Of a stretch of DNA of 64,000 nt, positions 21,640 through 32,500 are shown one piece after another. Below the pieces are notes generated by a model. That model did not search any database. It saw only the letters and a list, made by a program, of their open reading frames with translations, and was not told where the DNA came from. This DNA is from Rhynchopus sp. YZ270_cl-10 (lineage: Eukaryota > Euglenozoa > Diplonemea > Diplonemida > Diplonemidae), in the NCBI GenBank assembly GCA_964035575.1, contig OZ037833.1:496001-560000 (forward strand), read 5' to 3'. The translations under genes were made by a program, and so were the position numbers. Position 1 is the stretch's first letter. Each line of letters begins with the position of its first letter.

Positions 21640-24378
21640 TCATTGCTGTCGGGCCTTGAGGAGGGTGATATCTTCTACAGCTGCCTTTAACTGTTCATTT
21701 GATCTGTTTTGTGCACTTTGCAGACGTGTCACGAGGGCTGTCAGCTTTTTTTTGTCAGCCTCGAGGCGTTCCGCACGCGACTGCAGACGCGCGCTTTCAA
21801 TCCTCTCTGAGGTGAGCTCGTCATGCAGGGTGTCGCACCTTGTGTACACCCCTTCCCGCTTGCTGGTCAGCGCCTCTACGTGCTGGGTCAGCTTCCGCAG
21901 GGCTGCGGCGTGCTTTACCCCTTCCTCCGAACGCTGTGACTCCAACGCCTCCAATCTTGCCTTCAAACACGCCACCTCCGCATCCTTCACCCCCGGAGAC
22001 CCGAGAGGCGCAACCACAGAAGCCGTCCCTCCCCTCACGTACCCCTTTAAACAAAGATACCCCTTCAGCAGCACGACCCGTCTTGTTGCTTCTGACAGCA
22101 TCGTGGTGCCGCTGTGCAGCCGCTTCCTCCTCGAGGAGAAGCGACGCCAGAGGTAGAACGATCGCATCCGTTTGGACCGTTCCGCGGAGGTGCTGAGTTG
22201 CTGCAGGGCGCGGAGGGTGGGGACGTTGCCTCCGACCGATGTTTTGAGGGACAGTGCGTCGCGCTCAGCTTCCACTGCGGAGAGACGCCCCAGAGCGGCG
22301 CTCAAAGTGTCCACTGTGGTACGGTGTTGTGCCGCCCTTCCCTCCAATAGCCGTACCGTGGCAACATGCCGGTCACGTGCCCTCGCAGCTTCTCTTGCTT
22401 CGATATGACACAGTGCAGTCTCCGCCACCGCCTGATCTCTCTCTGCACGCACCTCAGCTGCCTCTGCGGCAAGCACTTTACACCGTGATATTGCAGCGTT
22501 GTGCTGCAGTTCAGACTCAACCAGGGCCGTTCTGATGCGTTCAATGTCGAGAAGAGACACCGCTGGCTCGCTCTGCGGTGTCGGTGGAAGAGGAGGAGGA
22601 GGAGACCTCACCTTCTCTGGGGTCTGCGGCGGGCTGCGTATCACGCTATTAGGGGTCGAATTATTTGGAGGATTTGCCCCGCTCTGGACCCATCGAAGAA
22701 TATCGGTATCGCTCTGCGTCGCCCAACGCTTCCCACCCCGCTCGTGCATGGCAGTGATGATACCTGCCCTGAGGTCTCCGTAGCGTACTTCGACTAATGA
22801 ACACCGTTTGGTTGCTTCTGCGGAGGAGGCCTCGGCTGAGGCAGCGCGTTGTAGATGTGACAACGCTTCGTTTTGTATTGCACGGTGTGAAGCAGAGCAT
22901 GCCCGCAGCTCTTCTTCTGTTTCTTCCTTAGAGCGGAGTGCCTCTGTTAGCTTGGTTTGCGTCGTTTCGAGCGACGTAGTGGTAGCCTGCATTGCCACCG
23001 CACACCATGCAGGCGCAACTGCCGCCACATCACGATGACGAGACGGCCCCGTACTGTTTGGCGATGCGCACCACAGCTCATGGTCGTCCTGTACAATTGA
23101 AACCCTCGCTGCACACTGTATTGCCTCTTTATCTGCATCAACAGAAGCGAGTGGAAGCCTAGTGGAGTTGCTGTAGGCGATCATTTTGCCCTCTACACCT
23201 TCGTTCCCGACGGCCCAGATTTTGTTGTGTGTTGGGAGGAGCTGAATGCAGTCGAGGCTGTCATCCACAATAGTCAACACATCAAGCGTCAAGGCGCTCA
23301 GTGCAAGCACACCGTGATGTGGTATTCCGGTCAGCGCGGCCCACACCTCTCGTCCATTCTTCAGAATCGCAAGAGAGGCGACGTGCCCATCCAGCTTTGT
23401 CGTTAGCAGAGGGGTAGATCGATTGGTCCGCCACTTCGAAACCTGCCCGGCCCTGCCTCCTGCGAAGAAAGTCCCCCCCGTATGTTCAAACCCATCGCCC
23501 CCTTGCGACACTATACAGGTCAACGCCTCGTCCGTTGTGGGTTCATAGAAATCCTCAAAAACCTCGAGGCTTGGGAGTTCGCAATGCACTATACTGCCTA
23601 CTTCGGCACAGCTCAAGAGGCCTTGCGTTATGCTTTGGTCTGCCCGCCATATTGAATGCACGCACGCAGAGGTGACAGCCCCACGGTGAAGTCGTTGGGA
23701 TTGCGCAAGACGGTGCCCGGTTCCTGCGTCCAGCACATCGACTCCGCCGTTTACGTACAAAACTACCATACACGGAGGACCACACTGCGCTGCAAACACC
23801 ATTCCTGTGACCCGGCTCTCAGATTTTCGCTCCACATCAAGCGTGATTACCCCAAAACGGAGGCCGTCCTTTTCATGGATCGCGACAGTGCCATCTTCAT
23901 GCGCGCACCATACTGTTGTATCTGCAGACGCGATGCAGCACACAGGGCTTTCCGAGGACGCCATTTTGTCTCGATTTTGCTCTGGATGCACCCATTTTTG
24001 ATGTCTCTTTCGGATAATCCGGGCAGCAGGTGCAGCAGGGGGAGGGGGAGGAGGGGGGGTTCTTGGAAGTGCAGCCTCCGTCGTAGTATTAGACACTTCA
24101 GTGGTCCCACCACGGCTTCGCTCCCAAAGCACATTATGGAGGGAACGAAGCTCCGCCCTCAGAACGTCGTTCTCCTGCTGGCTCGATGCCACCATGCCAG
24201 CCAGGTCTGCAACGTTGCGTGCAGGGCGGGGGCCACCTGAGGCCTGCGGCGTTGTGCTGTGCCTCCCCGTGGTTGCCTTCATGCGTGGTGTGCTCTTGGG
24301 TGCAGTAGCAGAGGGAGTGGGTGTTGTGCTGCCATGTGTCCTTGGTGTTGACGACGCATTTCGTTCGCGTGGTCGCAT
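21640..24378 (-). CDS. Propeller plus coiled-coil protein
   Basis: About 912 residues from the ATG at 24378 (MRPRERNASSTPRTHG). The frame is open further upstream, but its earlier part lacks an ATG (24456 is TTG). Order: a Ser/Thr/Pro-rich basic tail to about 75; a short helix (QQENDVLRAELRSLHNVLWE); a PPPPPPP run near 115; a region of about 300 residues with WD-like propeller strands (VWCAHEDGTVAIHEKDGLRF, CAEVGSIVHC, FAGGRAGQVSKW); then coiled coil to the end, broken by a Pro-rich linker (SPPPPLPPTPQSEP) and a basic stretch (MRSFYLWRRFSSRRKRLH). Such designs usually belong to cytoskeletal or basal-body scaffolds, but that role is inferred. It shares architecture with the gene at 59453-62926. 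The coding strand has TTTCACCCCTTTAG before the ATG, a candidate splice acceptor. Confidence 0.8.
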   Translation of the reverse strand: MRPRERNASSTPRTHGSTTPTPSATAPKSTPRMKATTGRHSTTPQASGGPRPARNVADLAGMVASSQQENDVLRAELRSLHNVLWERSRGGTTEVSNTTTEAALPRTPPPPPPPAAPAARIIRKRHQKWVHPEQNRDKMASSESPVCCIASADTTVWCAHEDGTVAIHEKDGLRFGVITLDVERKSESRVTGMVFAAQCGPPCMVVLYVNGGVDVLDAGTGHRLAQSQRLHRGAVTSACVHSIWRADQSITQGLLSCAEVGSIVHCELPSLEVFEDFYEPTTDEALTCIVSQGGDGFEHTGGTFFAGGRAGQVSKWRTNRSTPLLTTKLDGHVASLAILKNGREVWAALTGIPHHGVLALSALTLDVLTIVDDSLDCIQLLPTHNKIWAVGNEGVEGKMIAYSNSTRLPLASVDADKEAIQCAARVSIVQDDHELWCASPNSTGPSRHRDVAAVAPAWCAVAMQATTTSLETTQTKLTEALRSKEETEEELRACSASHRAIQNEALSHLQRAASAEASSAEATKRCSLVEVRYGDLRAGIITAMHERGGKRWATQSDTDILRWVQSGANPPNNSTPNSVIRSPPQTPEKVRSPPPPLPPTPQSEPAVSLLDIERIRTALVESELQHNAAISRCKVLAAEAAEVRAERDQAVAETALCHIEAREAARARDRHVATVRLLEGRAAQHRTTVDTLSAALGRLSAVEAERDALSLKTSVGGNVPTLRALQQLSTSAERSKRMRSFYLWRRFSSRRKRLHSGTTMLSEATRRVVLLKGYLCLKGYVRGGTASVVAPLGSPGVKDAEVACLKARLEALESQRSEEGVKHAAALRKLTQHVEALTSKREGVYTRCDTLHDELTSERIESARLQSRAERLEADKKKLTALVTRLQSAQNRSNEQLKAAVEDITLLKARQQ

Positions 24379-24487
24379 TGTGTGTGAAGGAGGTGAAGGA
24401 GGGCTAGGGGGGTGTGCTCCTAAAGGGGTGAAAACGTGGTTGAGTGAGCGGAACAATTGGGTGGTGGAAAAAAAAAAAAACGAAAAG

Positions 24488-24526
24488 TTTATAAGATGAT
24501 CCTAAGCCTCTCGTGCTTAGTCACCT
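24488..24526. repeat. Dispersed double-stem hairpin
   Basis: TAAGATGATCCTAAGC, loop CTCTCGT, then GCTTAGTCACCTTA. The outer stem TAAGATGA/TCACCTTA has a single mismatch. It lies about 110 bp upstream of the start of the propeller/coiled-coil gene. Confidence 0.65.
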
Positions 24527-24639
24527 TATCATATTGGGGAGGAGGATTTGGTGTTATGTTACTTTGAAAAATACCAAAAAGGGTGATAGTTGAATTATCT
24601 TGTATTTTGAGGTGGAAGTGGGAGATGAAAAAAAAAAAA

Positions 24640-24820
24640 CAATGAATGCAGACAACTTCGTCTGGAGACTTTGCAACCCCTTAGCAGAGGAAGGCATATA
24701 CCCTCCGACGACAGTTTTGCAGCAGAATTTTCTGCTGAATTGTCGCAAAAAATATGTCTCTCCTGAAAACGCAGCGTGAGGGTGAGGGTGAGGTCACCTC
24801 ACACACAACAGAGAGAGAGA
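24640..24820. repeat. Dispersed repeat A, copy 1
   Basis: From CAATGAATGCAGACAACTTC through GCAGCAGAATTTTCTGCTGA to GGTGAGGTCACCTCACACAC. Other copies are at 28205-28445 and 49330-49556. It contains two short palindromes and no coding potential. Confidence 0.7.
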
Positions 24821-24861
24821 ATACTTCAATCTAATCAAAAGAGACAATAAAATGAAAATCG

Positions 24862-24950
24862 TAGTTGCTGATGCAGGCGTGTACGATACCAGCCATCCGG
24901 ATGAAAGCAGAAGTACCCTGCGGCCTACAACAGTAGATGTAAAAAGAAAA
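24862..24950 (-). pseudogene. TMEM14-like gene relic 3
   Basis: GTAGTTGCTGATGCAGGC, CCAGCCATCCGGATGAAAGC and TACCCTGCGGCCTACAACAG match the relics at 16930 and 45014 over about 90 bp; nothing beyond that remains. Confidence 0.5.
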
Positions 24951-25289
24951 TAGTGGGGGGGGGGGGGGGGGTCGCCTCAGGAAGCGTCACCTTCATCAAA
25001 AGCAGAGAGAAGTTGATAGTGCAAACTCCTATTACGAACGGCAAAAAGGGGGGCGAAAAAAAAAGAAACAAAAATGGGGGTTCAACACATCGTGAGGTGA
25101 GCAGTTAGGTGTGGACACCTCAACGGATGCAGGCTCAAAGCAAATAATAGTTGGCAAGATCAACCTACCTCTGGTGCTTACAAATAAAGAATCATGGAAA
25201 GCAGCAGACAACACAACAGGTACAAAGAGAGAGAAAACGCACCCTTTGTGCAGAGCTGCTATGGGTAAAGGAAAAATAATTAACAAAAA

Positions 25290-25621
25290 GCAACACAAAT
25301 GTGTGCTTGCATCGTACAGAACGCGTCACGTCGCACCCGTTGGGAGTGCGCCACGTAAGCAGATTTACATACGAACAAACACAAATGATGAATGGGGGAA
25401 ATCAGTGAGGGGGAAAAGAAAGAAAGCCGCCCACAAAGAGAAACCATACTACCGACCCCACGAGATTGCTACATCGAAGTGGGGCACAGAAGGTTGCTGT
25501 GCCAAATGATGCAGGTGGTGTCCTGTCATAGTTATCATAAGGTCTTTGCAAAACGGGGTCAACAATAGAGAAACAAAAATACAGTATTGTGGAATGTGGT
25601 AGTCACAGCACGTAACATCGT
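25290..25621. repeat. Shared 3' flank of the surface-protein gene, copy 1
   Basis: Nearly identical to 49775-50107 (GCAACACAAATGTGTGCTTG onward). It lies downstream of the minus-strand gene and marks one edge of the duplicated cassette. No gene is supported within it. Confidence 0.75.
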
Positions 25622-28069
25622 CTACAGGTTCCACAGAAGCAGTGTGCCGTCGTGGCTTGCTGTGGCAAGGCGTGTGCTGTCAGGTGAGAACGCGAGGCGC
25701 GGGAGCCCTGCACGCGTGTGCCCGTAGAGCTGGTGTGCCACACTCCCAGCCGCATGCCACACCGTCGCCTCACCCTCCCCGACAGCAGCAAGCAGTGCCC
25801 CGTTTGGCGAGTGCCGAGCGTCAAACACAGTCTTCGTCTGCGTCTCAAGCACAAGGCGCTCCGTCACCGCACCCTCGCCCACAGCCCCGCCATCCCACGT
25901 GCTCACACGTACCGTCCCGTCGTCCATCCCACGCAACAGCTCGTCACCAGACGCAGAGAACGACAGTCCCGTCACACGTGCAAACTGCGACGGCAGCTCC
26001 GCCACCTTGGCACCGTTCTGCACACGCCACACCGTCACAACCTCGTCCACCTCCGTGCCCCACGATGTGGCCAGCAGCGCCCCGTCTGCAGAGAACGCCA
26101 CCTCGCGTGCGTGCTTGTGGATCACAATCTCCTGCTCCACCGGTGATGCCATGTTGTACACCCGTGTGTACACATCGCTGCCACCACCGCTCGCCACAAG
26201 GAAGCGTGCATCTGGTGTGAAGCGCACACGGCGCACCGGCACACTCCCCACCGCACGCATGTCCATCAGCGTCACGAGTGCGCCCGTCACAGCATCGCAC
26301 ACAACAACACGCCCACCGGCACCACCCACAGCAACGCGTGCTCCGTCGCTCGAGAACGTCACGTCGTACGACGCAAAGTCCGCGCACGCCAGCTTCGCCA
26401 CCTGCACCCCAGTCGTGCTGTCGTACACACGCACCCCGTCGTCGCTCCCTGTTGCAACACGGCTCCCGTCTGCAGAGAACCCAACAGCCAGGAGGCGGCC
26501 AGACTGCACCACACGCCATGCACACTCACGTGACGCTGTCGCCTCGCATGTGAGGGGTGCCGTGTCTGGGGCAGTGCACTGTGTGGGTGCAGGTGTGTCT
26601 GGGACTGGTGTGGGTACAATAGTGGGTGAAGATGTCGGTGGAGAAGTGGGTGCAGATGTCTCAGGTGCGGGGGTGTGTGGTGCAGGTGTTGTTGGTGGGT
26701 TGGTAGGAGGTGCATTTGTTGGTGGTGCAGCGGTGTCAGGTGCCGATGTTTCCGGTGGATTTGTTGGTGTGGGAGGTGCATTAGTGGCAGGTACTGCTGT
26801 AGGTGAGTATGAGGGTGCATAGGTGGGTGACGTAGTAGGTGGAGACGTGGGTGGAGACGTGGGTGCAGGTGTGGGCATTGATGTATCAGATGCAGGGGTG
26901 GCTGGTGGGTTTGTAGGAGGTGGTGGTGCTTGCGTACGAGGGGCGGGTGTTGGTGCTAAACAACTTCCGTAGTTCGAGCCCTCCTGCCAATTTCCCATAC
27001 TATCACAGACAATGGATCCTCTACCAACCAAACTCGATGCCAGACAACTAAACTCGCACTCTGTGCCAACAGCTGTGAACCGTGTGCACGGAGGCAACAA
27101 ACCGTAAACTTGACCAGAAATGTCATCGTTGTTCGAAAGACGGTAGTCTGGCAGTGCGCAGGTCTGTGCCACACATGAGAACGATGTGGACCAGTCGGCA
27201 GAGGTGCTGTCCATCGGGTCCTCCTCACACACAAGGTCACCCACAGGCAGGTAGCCGTCCTCGCACTGCACGTTGCAGAGCGTCCCTGCAGTAATGTTGT
27301 GCACTGCCCCGTTGCACTGCAGCAGCGAGTCCGGCACCACGTGTGCGGGCACGTCGGGCTGCGTTGTGCACATAGCACTCCCCACAGCGACATTCAGCGG
27401 CAGGAAGAATCGGCGTGATTGAGACATCGAGCATGGGTCGTGCAGGTCGTCCCCGAAGCCTGCTTTCAAATCCTCCTCAATACTCACGAAATCCAGGACC
27501 CGGGTGTACACCTCGTACACGCCCGACACGGGCAGGGTCACTGCCACAGAGTACCACGCGGTGATCGTCGCAACCTCCCGCTGCTCCGTTAGGCATGTGT
27601 GAGGTGTCTCGGACCCGGTGCGCCCGACTGCGTACAGCTCGACGCTGCCTGCGTCGTAGCAGGTCAGGGTGCTGTCTGCGGGGTATGCATTCGAAGGGCT
27701 GTTTGCCGCAATCGTGTCTGCGAGATCCGACACCGTCAGCCCTGCAGACGACACGGGTGTGTCAAGCTCATACCTCTGTGTGAAGTACACCTCTGCAGGC
27801 GTTCCGCTTGTCGCCCGTAAGATGACTCTGTCAGTGAAGACGATCTTGTCGCGTTTGTCGCGCTTGTCGTAGGGGTAGAGGTTACCAGGGTCGATGCCAT
27901 CGGTGTCGATAACCACACCACCACCAGCATCAGCATCCCTGTGTGTCGCAATCCACAACCGCACTGTGCCCGGCTCCGACACAGCTGTGGACGAACACAC
28001 CCCCACATTGATTGCCTCCACACAGCACGCAAACGCTGCTGCGCACAGCTGCAGGACTGGCAGCTTCAT
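25622..28069 (-). CDS. Secreted Sushi-like / Pro-Thr stalk / WD40 protein, short-stalk form
   Basis: About 815 residues from the ATG at 28069, chosen because MKLPVLQLCAAAFACCVEA is a clean signal peptide. Residues 20-230 form an extracellular Cys-containing domain. About 230-380 hold two Sushi/CCP-like modules (TLCNVQCEDGYLPVGDLVC, then ECEFSCLASSLVGRGSIVC with GNWQEGSNYGSC). A Pro/Thr-rich stalk of about 130 residues follows (TPAP, APPTN and TSPPT words). The last 290 residues are WD40 blades (SADGSRVATGSDDGVRVYDS, SPDSTRLATASHDGTLLLWN) ending in the stop. No C-terminal membrane anchor is visible, so it is secreted or held by a partner. WD40 domains outside the cell are unusual. Its paralog is at 50108-53848, and the neighbouring Cys-rich membrane protein is duplicated along with it. 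Function unknown; recognition or adhesion is a guess from the architecture. Confidence 0.85.
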   Translation of the reverse strand: MKLPVLQLCAAAFACCVEAINVGVCSSTAVSEPGTVRLWIATHRDADAGGGVVIDTDGIDPGNLYPYDKRDKRDKIVFTDRVILRATSGTPAEVYFTQRYELDTPVSSAGLTVSDLADTIAANSPSNAYPADSTLTCYDAGSVELYAVGRTGSETPHTCLTEQREVATITAWYSVAVTLPVSGVYEVYTRVLDFVSIEEDLKAGFGDDLHDPCSMSQSRRFFLPLNVAVGSAMCTTQPDVPAHVVPDSLLQCNGAVHNITAGTLCNVQCEDGYLPVGDLVCEEDPMDSTSADWSTSFSCVAQTCALPDYRLSNNDDISGQVYGLLPPCTRFTAVGTECEFSCLASSLVGRGSIVCDSMGNWQEGSNYGSCLAPTPAPRTQAPPPPTNPPATPASDTSMPTPAPTSPPTSPPTTSPTYAPSYSPTAVPATNAPPTPTNPPETSAPDTAAPPTNAPPTNPPTTPAPHTPAPETSAPTSPPTSSPTIVPTPVPDTPAPTQCTAPDTAPLTCEATASRECAWRVVQSGRLLAVGFSADGSRVATGSDDGVRVYDSTTGVQVAKLACADFASYDVTFSSDGARVAVGGAGGRVVVCDAVTGALVTLMDMRAVGSVPVRRVRFTPDARFLVASGGGSDVYTRVYNMASPVEQEIVIHKHAREVAFSADGALLATSWGTEVDEVVTVWRVQNGAKVAELPSQFARVTGLSFSASGDELLRGMDDGTVRVSTWDGGAVGEGAVTERLVLETQTKTVFDARHSPNGALLAAVGEGEATVWHAAGSVAHQLYGHTRAGLPRLAFSPDSTRLATASHDGTLLLWNL

Positions 28070-28204
28070 GTTCGGTTGCCGAATAAAATATAATCTGTGT
28101 GATAGTTGGGAATAATAAGGGGGACTGTCAGAGAGAAAGTGAGGCAGATGTGCCGAATCCATTCCTGTCGTGTCTTGTATATACTTCAAAATCCTCAACA
28201 ATTT

Positions 28205-28445
28205 GAATACACAGCTGAATTGTCGTGCAATTTGACATACGTGGGAGGGGAGAGGGATACGAGCAATGAATGCAGACTACCTCGTCTGGAGACTTTCCAC
28301 CCCCTCCGCAAGAAGGGGGCGCACCCCTCAGACAACTGTTTTGCAGCAGAATTTTCTGCTGAATTGTCGCAAAAACATGTCTCCTGAAAACGCAGCGTGA
28401 GGGTGAGGGTGAGGTCACCTCACACAAGAGAGAAAGAGAGAACAC
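28205..28445. repeat. Dispersed repeat A, copy 2
   Basis: ACACAGCTGAATTGTCGTGC, then CTGGAGACTTTCCACCCCCT to GGTGAGGTCACCTCACACAA. It is closest to the copy at 49330. Both lie between the two genes of the duplicated cassette. Confidence 0.75.
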
Positions 28446-28759
28446 TTCACCGATCAAAAGAGACAATAAAAATGAATAGCCAGCGAGATGAAAGCACTTC
28501 AATCTTCGGCACCTTGAAAGAACGAAATTATTTTTGTTATTATTTTTGCACGATGAACCTAAGCTTCACGTTGAAAATCTTGCCTTACACATTCTGTTCA
28601 TTCTAAAAACGGGGGGGATTGAAAAGTTAGAACACTTCCTCCCACATCACACATTTATCACAAGTGTCATGTCCCCGAAGAACAGAACAGCTATTTCCAA
28701 TTGTCTAGCAATCGGCATTACATACACAGAGTACGATTAACGCTGTGCAAAGACATATC

Positions 28760-29163
28760 AGTCGCTGTCACGAAAAGTGTCACTTGGAGGTGTTTCTTCA
28801 CAGGTCACCGAAAACGTCAAAAAAAAAAAAATATAGTGGAGTTCATCCTCGGGTGTCTGCACTAATACAACCAAGTTTTCAAAAAAAAAAAAAAAAAAAA
28901 AGTTTAAAAGATGAACCTAAGCCTCTCGTGCTTAGTCACCTTAAAAAAATTTACAAAATCCCCAATTTGGGCTTTTTTGGAGCCCAAAAGCACTCTCTCG
29001 CACCTGCCTCGGTGTGTAAATTTTTCTCAAAAGATCTTGAAAATGGGCTTAAATGCATTTCCGAGCTCGCGGCTTTCCACTATAAAAAACATCGACAAAA
29101 AAGACCAAAATTTTGGCCATTAACAGGTAGTCCACGCTAAGTACACTTTTCGTGACAGCGACT
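28760..29163. mobile_element. MITE-like element, about 0.4 kb
   Basis: Ends are AGTCGCTGTCACGAAAAGTG and its inverse (CACTTTTCGTGACAGCGACT). A dispersed hairpin (28909-28945) sits inside. No gene; the target duplication is not clear. Confidence 0.6.
28909..28945. repeat. Dispersed double-stem hairpin
   Basis: AAGATGAACCTAAGC, loop CTCTCGT, GCTTAGTCACCTT; same inner stem as the copies at 15895 and 24488, nested in the MITE at 28760-29163. Confidence 0.65.
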
Positions 29164-29193
29164 AAAATCTACGAATAATGATATTTCTTTTTA

Positions 29194-29376
29194 CCGACCC
29201 TCCCCCGTGAAATTGTCCCCCCCAAAAAACCGGTACTCTGCCGCCAGGGACAATTTCAAGGGAGTCGCGGAGACATCCTTTGCTACCTTCTTCGCACCAA
29301 AACGGCCACCCACCCTACACTACGAGAAATTGTCTAGAAATTGTGAGGGAGGGACAACTTCACCGGGGAGGGTCGG
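29194..29376. mobile_element. MITE, TA-flanked, 183 bp
   Basis: CCGACCCTCCCCCGTGAAAT at the left and its inverse (TTCACCGGGGAGGGTCGG) at the right, with TA on both sides. The middle shares TTCGCACCAAAACGGCCACC (inverted) with the related element at 44669-44940. Confidence 0.75.
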
Positions 29377-29574
29377 TATATTCGTTTTTTTCTTGGCATC
29401 CTTGGAGTCAGAGGGCAGCCTGCCTCTGTGCCAGGCCCTAACAACTCACAAAACAACGAAAAACTACAAAACACAACGACAACAACAACAACCTGGTACG
29501 CACCTCATATAAAAATTTTAAAAAAAACCCCCCCGACAGTATTATGATTGATGACAAAAGACACAAGAGTAGGC

Positions 29575-32500
29575 CTAAACATCGTCCGTTTGCAACAACC
29601 CTCTGTTCACAAGGCGCGCCCTCTTCGAGAAATGCAAGTATGCGAGGGCAATGACTCCCACTGCCAGCGCAATAGAAACAGACAGCAAAACGTACACGAG
29701 TGTGTTGTTGGATGATGACCCTCCTGGAGATGGAGTGGGAGGTGAAGAAGTGCTAGGTGTGGTAGGTGCAGGGGTGTCCACGTCGCTTCCATCAGGGAAG
29801 GCAATATGCATCATCAAATTTATGCACTTGTTAGCCCCTGTCAGTGCACAGTTGGACATTGTCCAGCAGCGGTGCAGACCACCCGCCGCAACACCTTCAT
29901 TAGTGCACGCCCACTCCTCAACAGGGCCGACAAATCCACAGTCACGCACATTCGACACACACGTGTGCATCTCACGTTTCAGCTCTTCAATTGCAGGTTT
30001 GCCCAGAGAACAGTACACAGAGTGGATACCTGCACACAGTGCCCGGTTACTCTGGCACTCGAACTCGTAACCACCATACTTGCACATGGTGCCAGGTGTG
30101 CCGCACAACTCATTATAGTTCTTGTAACAGAGTTCGTCCTGGCTGATGCCAACAGGAATGAGCTCCAACGGGACAAAGTTGTAGTTCCCACAGTCGTTGA
30201 CCACTGCAAGAATACACTGCAGCTGCTGCAGACACTCAGCAACGTTGCGCTCGTCACAGAACGTGTCATCCCCTTCGAAGCACAGCTTGCTGCCTTCATT
30301 GATGCACCCAGGGTTCGGAGCGTGGTTCAGAAACGGGACTTCAAAGTTTGAGTAGTACGGGAACAAGTTCTGCTCCACACCACAGGTGTACGTGACACCC
30401 ATGGCACAGGAAACTGCTGCCACTTGATACAAACCGCCACCATACGCTGCGTATTGGATGTAATCAATGGCGTCTGACCAGGACATTCCGCAGTAGCTGT
30501 ATGCTGTTTCGTCTGAGCAACGGTTGAACTCCTCGACTGGGTAGAATTCTATTTCCTCTCTTGTCTTGAAGTGCTCGACGGGCCAGATCTCACTCTCGAG
30601 GCATACGTTCATAGCGGTCATGATGCACTTTATCTGGTCAAGACAGTCGATTGGGTTGGTGCAGAAGCCACCCTCAGCATCCCATGGACACTTCTCGATA
30701 CGGTTGTACAAGCAGTCGTAAGCAACAGACGACTTCTCTGGTGTCTTCAACCCGGGCAGGTCGAACACATGCAGGTTCTTCGACACTGTGTGCTGCTGCA
30801 GGCACACAAGCCCATCCCGCATCACGACCCACCCCTTCTTCAGACAGGGCGGGTCCAGCAAGGTGCCACCGCAGTTCCAATCAGGCTTTGTTGTGTCCAG
30901 GCCTGCGTCCTTCATCGCCTGGTCCATGCACTGTGCAAAGACAAAGTCGTCATTCGTCTGTGGTGTGGTGGTGAAGTTGGTAGGACTACTTAAAGCTACA
31001 CTGGGAAGTCCACTGGGCGGTGCACTGGTAGGTCCGCTAGGCGTAGCTGTGCTAAGTGCAGGGGTGTCCACGTCGCTTCCATCAGGGAAGGCAATATGCA
31101 TCATCAAATTTATGCACTTGTTAGCCCCTGTCAGTGCACAGTTGGACATTATCCAGCAGCGGTGCAGGCCACCCGCCGCAACACCTTCATTAGTGCACGC
31201 CCACTCCTCAACAGGGCCGACAAATCCACAGTCACGCACATTCGACACACACGTGTGCATCTCACGTTTCAGCTCTTCAATTGCAGGTTTGCCCAGAGAA
31301 CAGTACACAGAGTGGATACCTGCACACAGTGCCCGGTTACTCTGGCACTCGAACTCGTAACCACCATACTTGCACATGGTGCCAGGTGTGCCGCACAAAG
31401 CATCATAGCTTTTGTAACAGAGTTCGTCTTGGCTGATGCCAACAGGAATGAGCTCCAACGGGACAAAGTTGTAGTTCCCACAGTCGTTGACCACTGCAAG
31501 AATACACTGCAGCTGCTGCAGACACTCAGCAACGTTGCGCTCGTCACAGAACGTGTCATCCCCTTCGAAGCACAGCTTGCTGCCTTCATTGATGCACCCA
31601 GGGTTCGGAGCGTGGTTCAGAAACGGGACTTCAAAGTTTGAGTAGTACGGGAACAAGTTCTGCTCCACACCACAGGTGTACGTGACACCCATGACGCAGG
31701 AAACTGCTGCCATTTGATCAAGACCGTCACCATGCGCTGCGTATTGGATGTAATCAATGGCGTCTGACCAGGACATTCCGCAGTAGCTGTATGCTGTTTC
31801 GTCTGAGCAACGGTTGAACTCCTCGACTGGGTAGAATTCTATTTCCTCTCTTGTCTTGAAGTGCTCGACGGGCCAGATCTCACTCTCGAGGCATACGTTC
31901 ATAGCGGTCATGATGCACTTTATCTGGTCAAGACAGTCGATTGGGTTGGCGCAGAAGCCACCCTCAGCATCCCATGGACACTTCTCGATACGGTTGTACA
32001 AGCAGTCGTAAGCAACAGACGACTTCTCTGGTGTCTTCAACCCGGGCAGGTCGAACACATGCAGGTTCTTCGACACTGTGTGCTGCTGCAGGCACACAAG
32101 CCCATCCCGCATCACGACCGACCCCTTCTTCAGACAGGGCGGGTCCAGCAAGGTGCCGCCGCAGTTCCAATCAGGCTTTGTTGTGTCCAGGCCTGCGTCC
32201 TTCATCGCCTGGTCCATGCACTGTGCAAAGTCAAAGTCGTCATTCGTCTGTGGTGTCTTAGTGAACGGACCACTGGGAGGTCCACTGGGCGGTGCACTGG
32301 TAGGTCCGCTAGGCGTAGGTGTGGTAGGTGCAGGGGTGTATACCTCGCTTCCATCAGGGAAGGCAATATGCATCATCAAATTTATGCACTTGTTAGCCCC
32401 TGTCAGTGCACAGTTGGACATTATCCAGCAGCGGTGCAGGCCACCCGCCGCAACACCTTCATTAGTGCACGCCCACTCCTCAACAGGGCCGACAAATCCA

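Noticed and set aside
24379-24456. Upstream extension of the propeller/coiled-coil gene to 24456
   Set aside because: The codon at 24456 is TTG and the extension crosses a candidate splice-acceptor AG; the first ATG is at 24378.
25899-26822. Plus-strand frame of 307 residues opposite the WD40 domain
   Set aside because: Shadow of the GC-rich minus-strand gene; low-complexity composition without domains.
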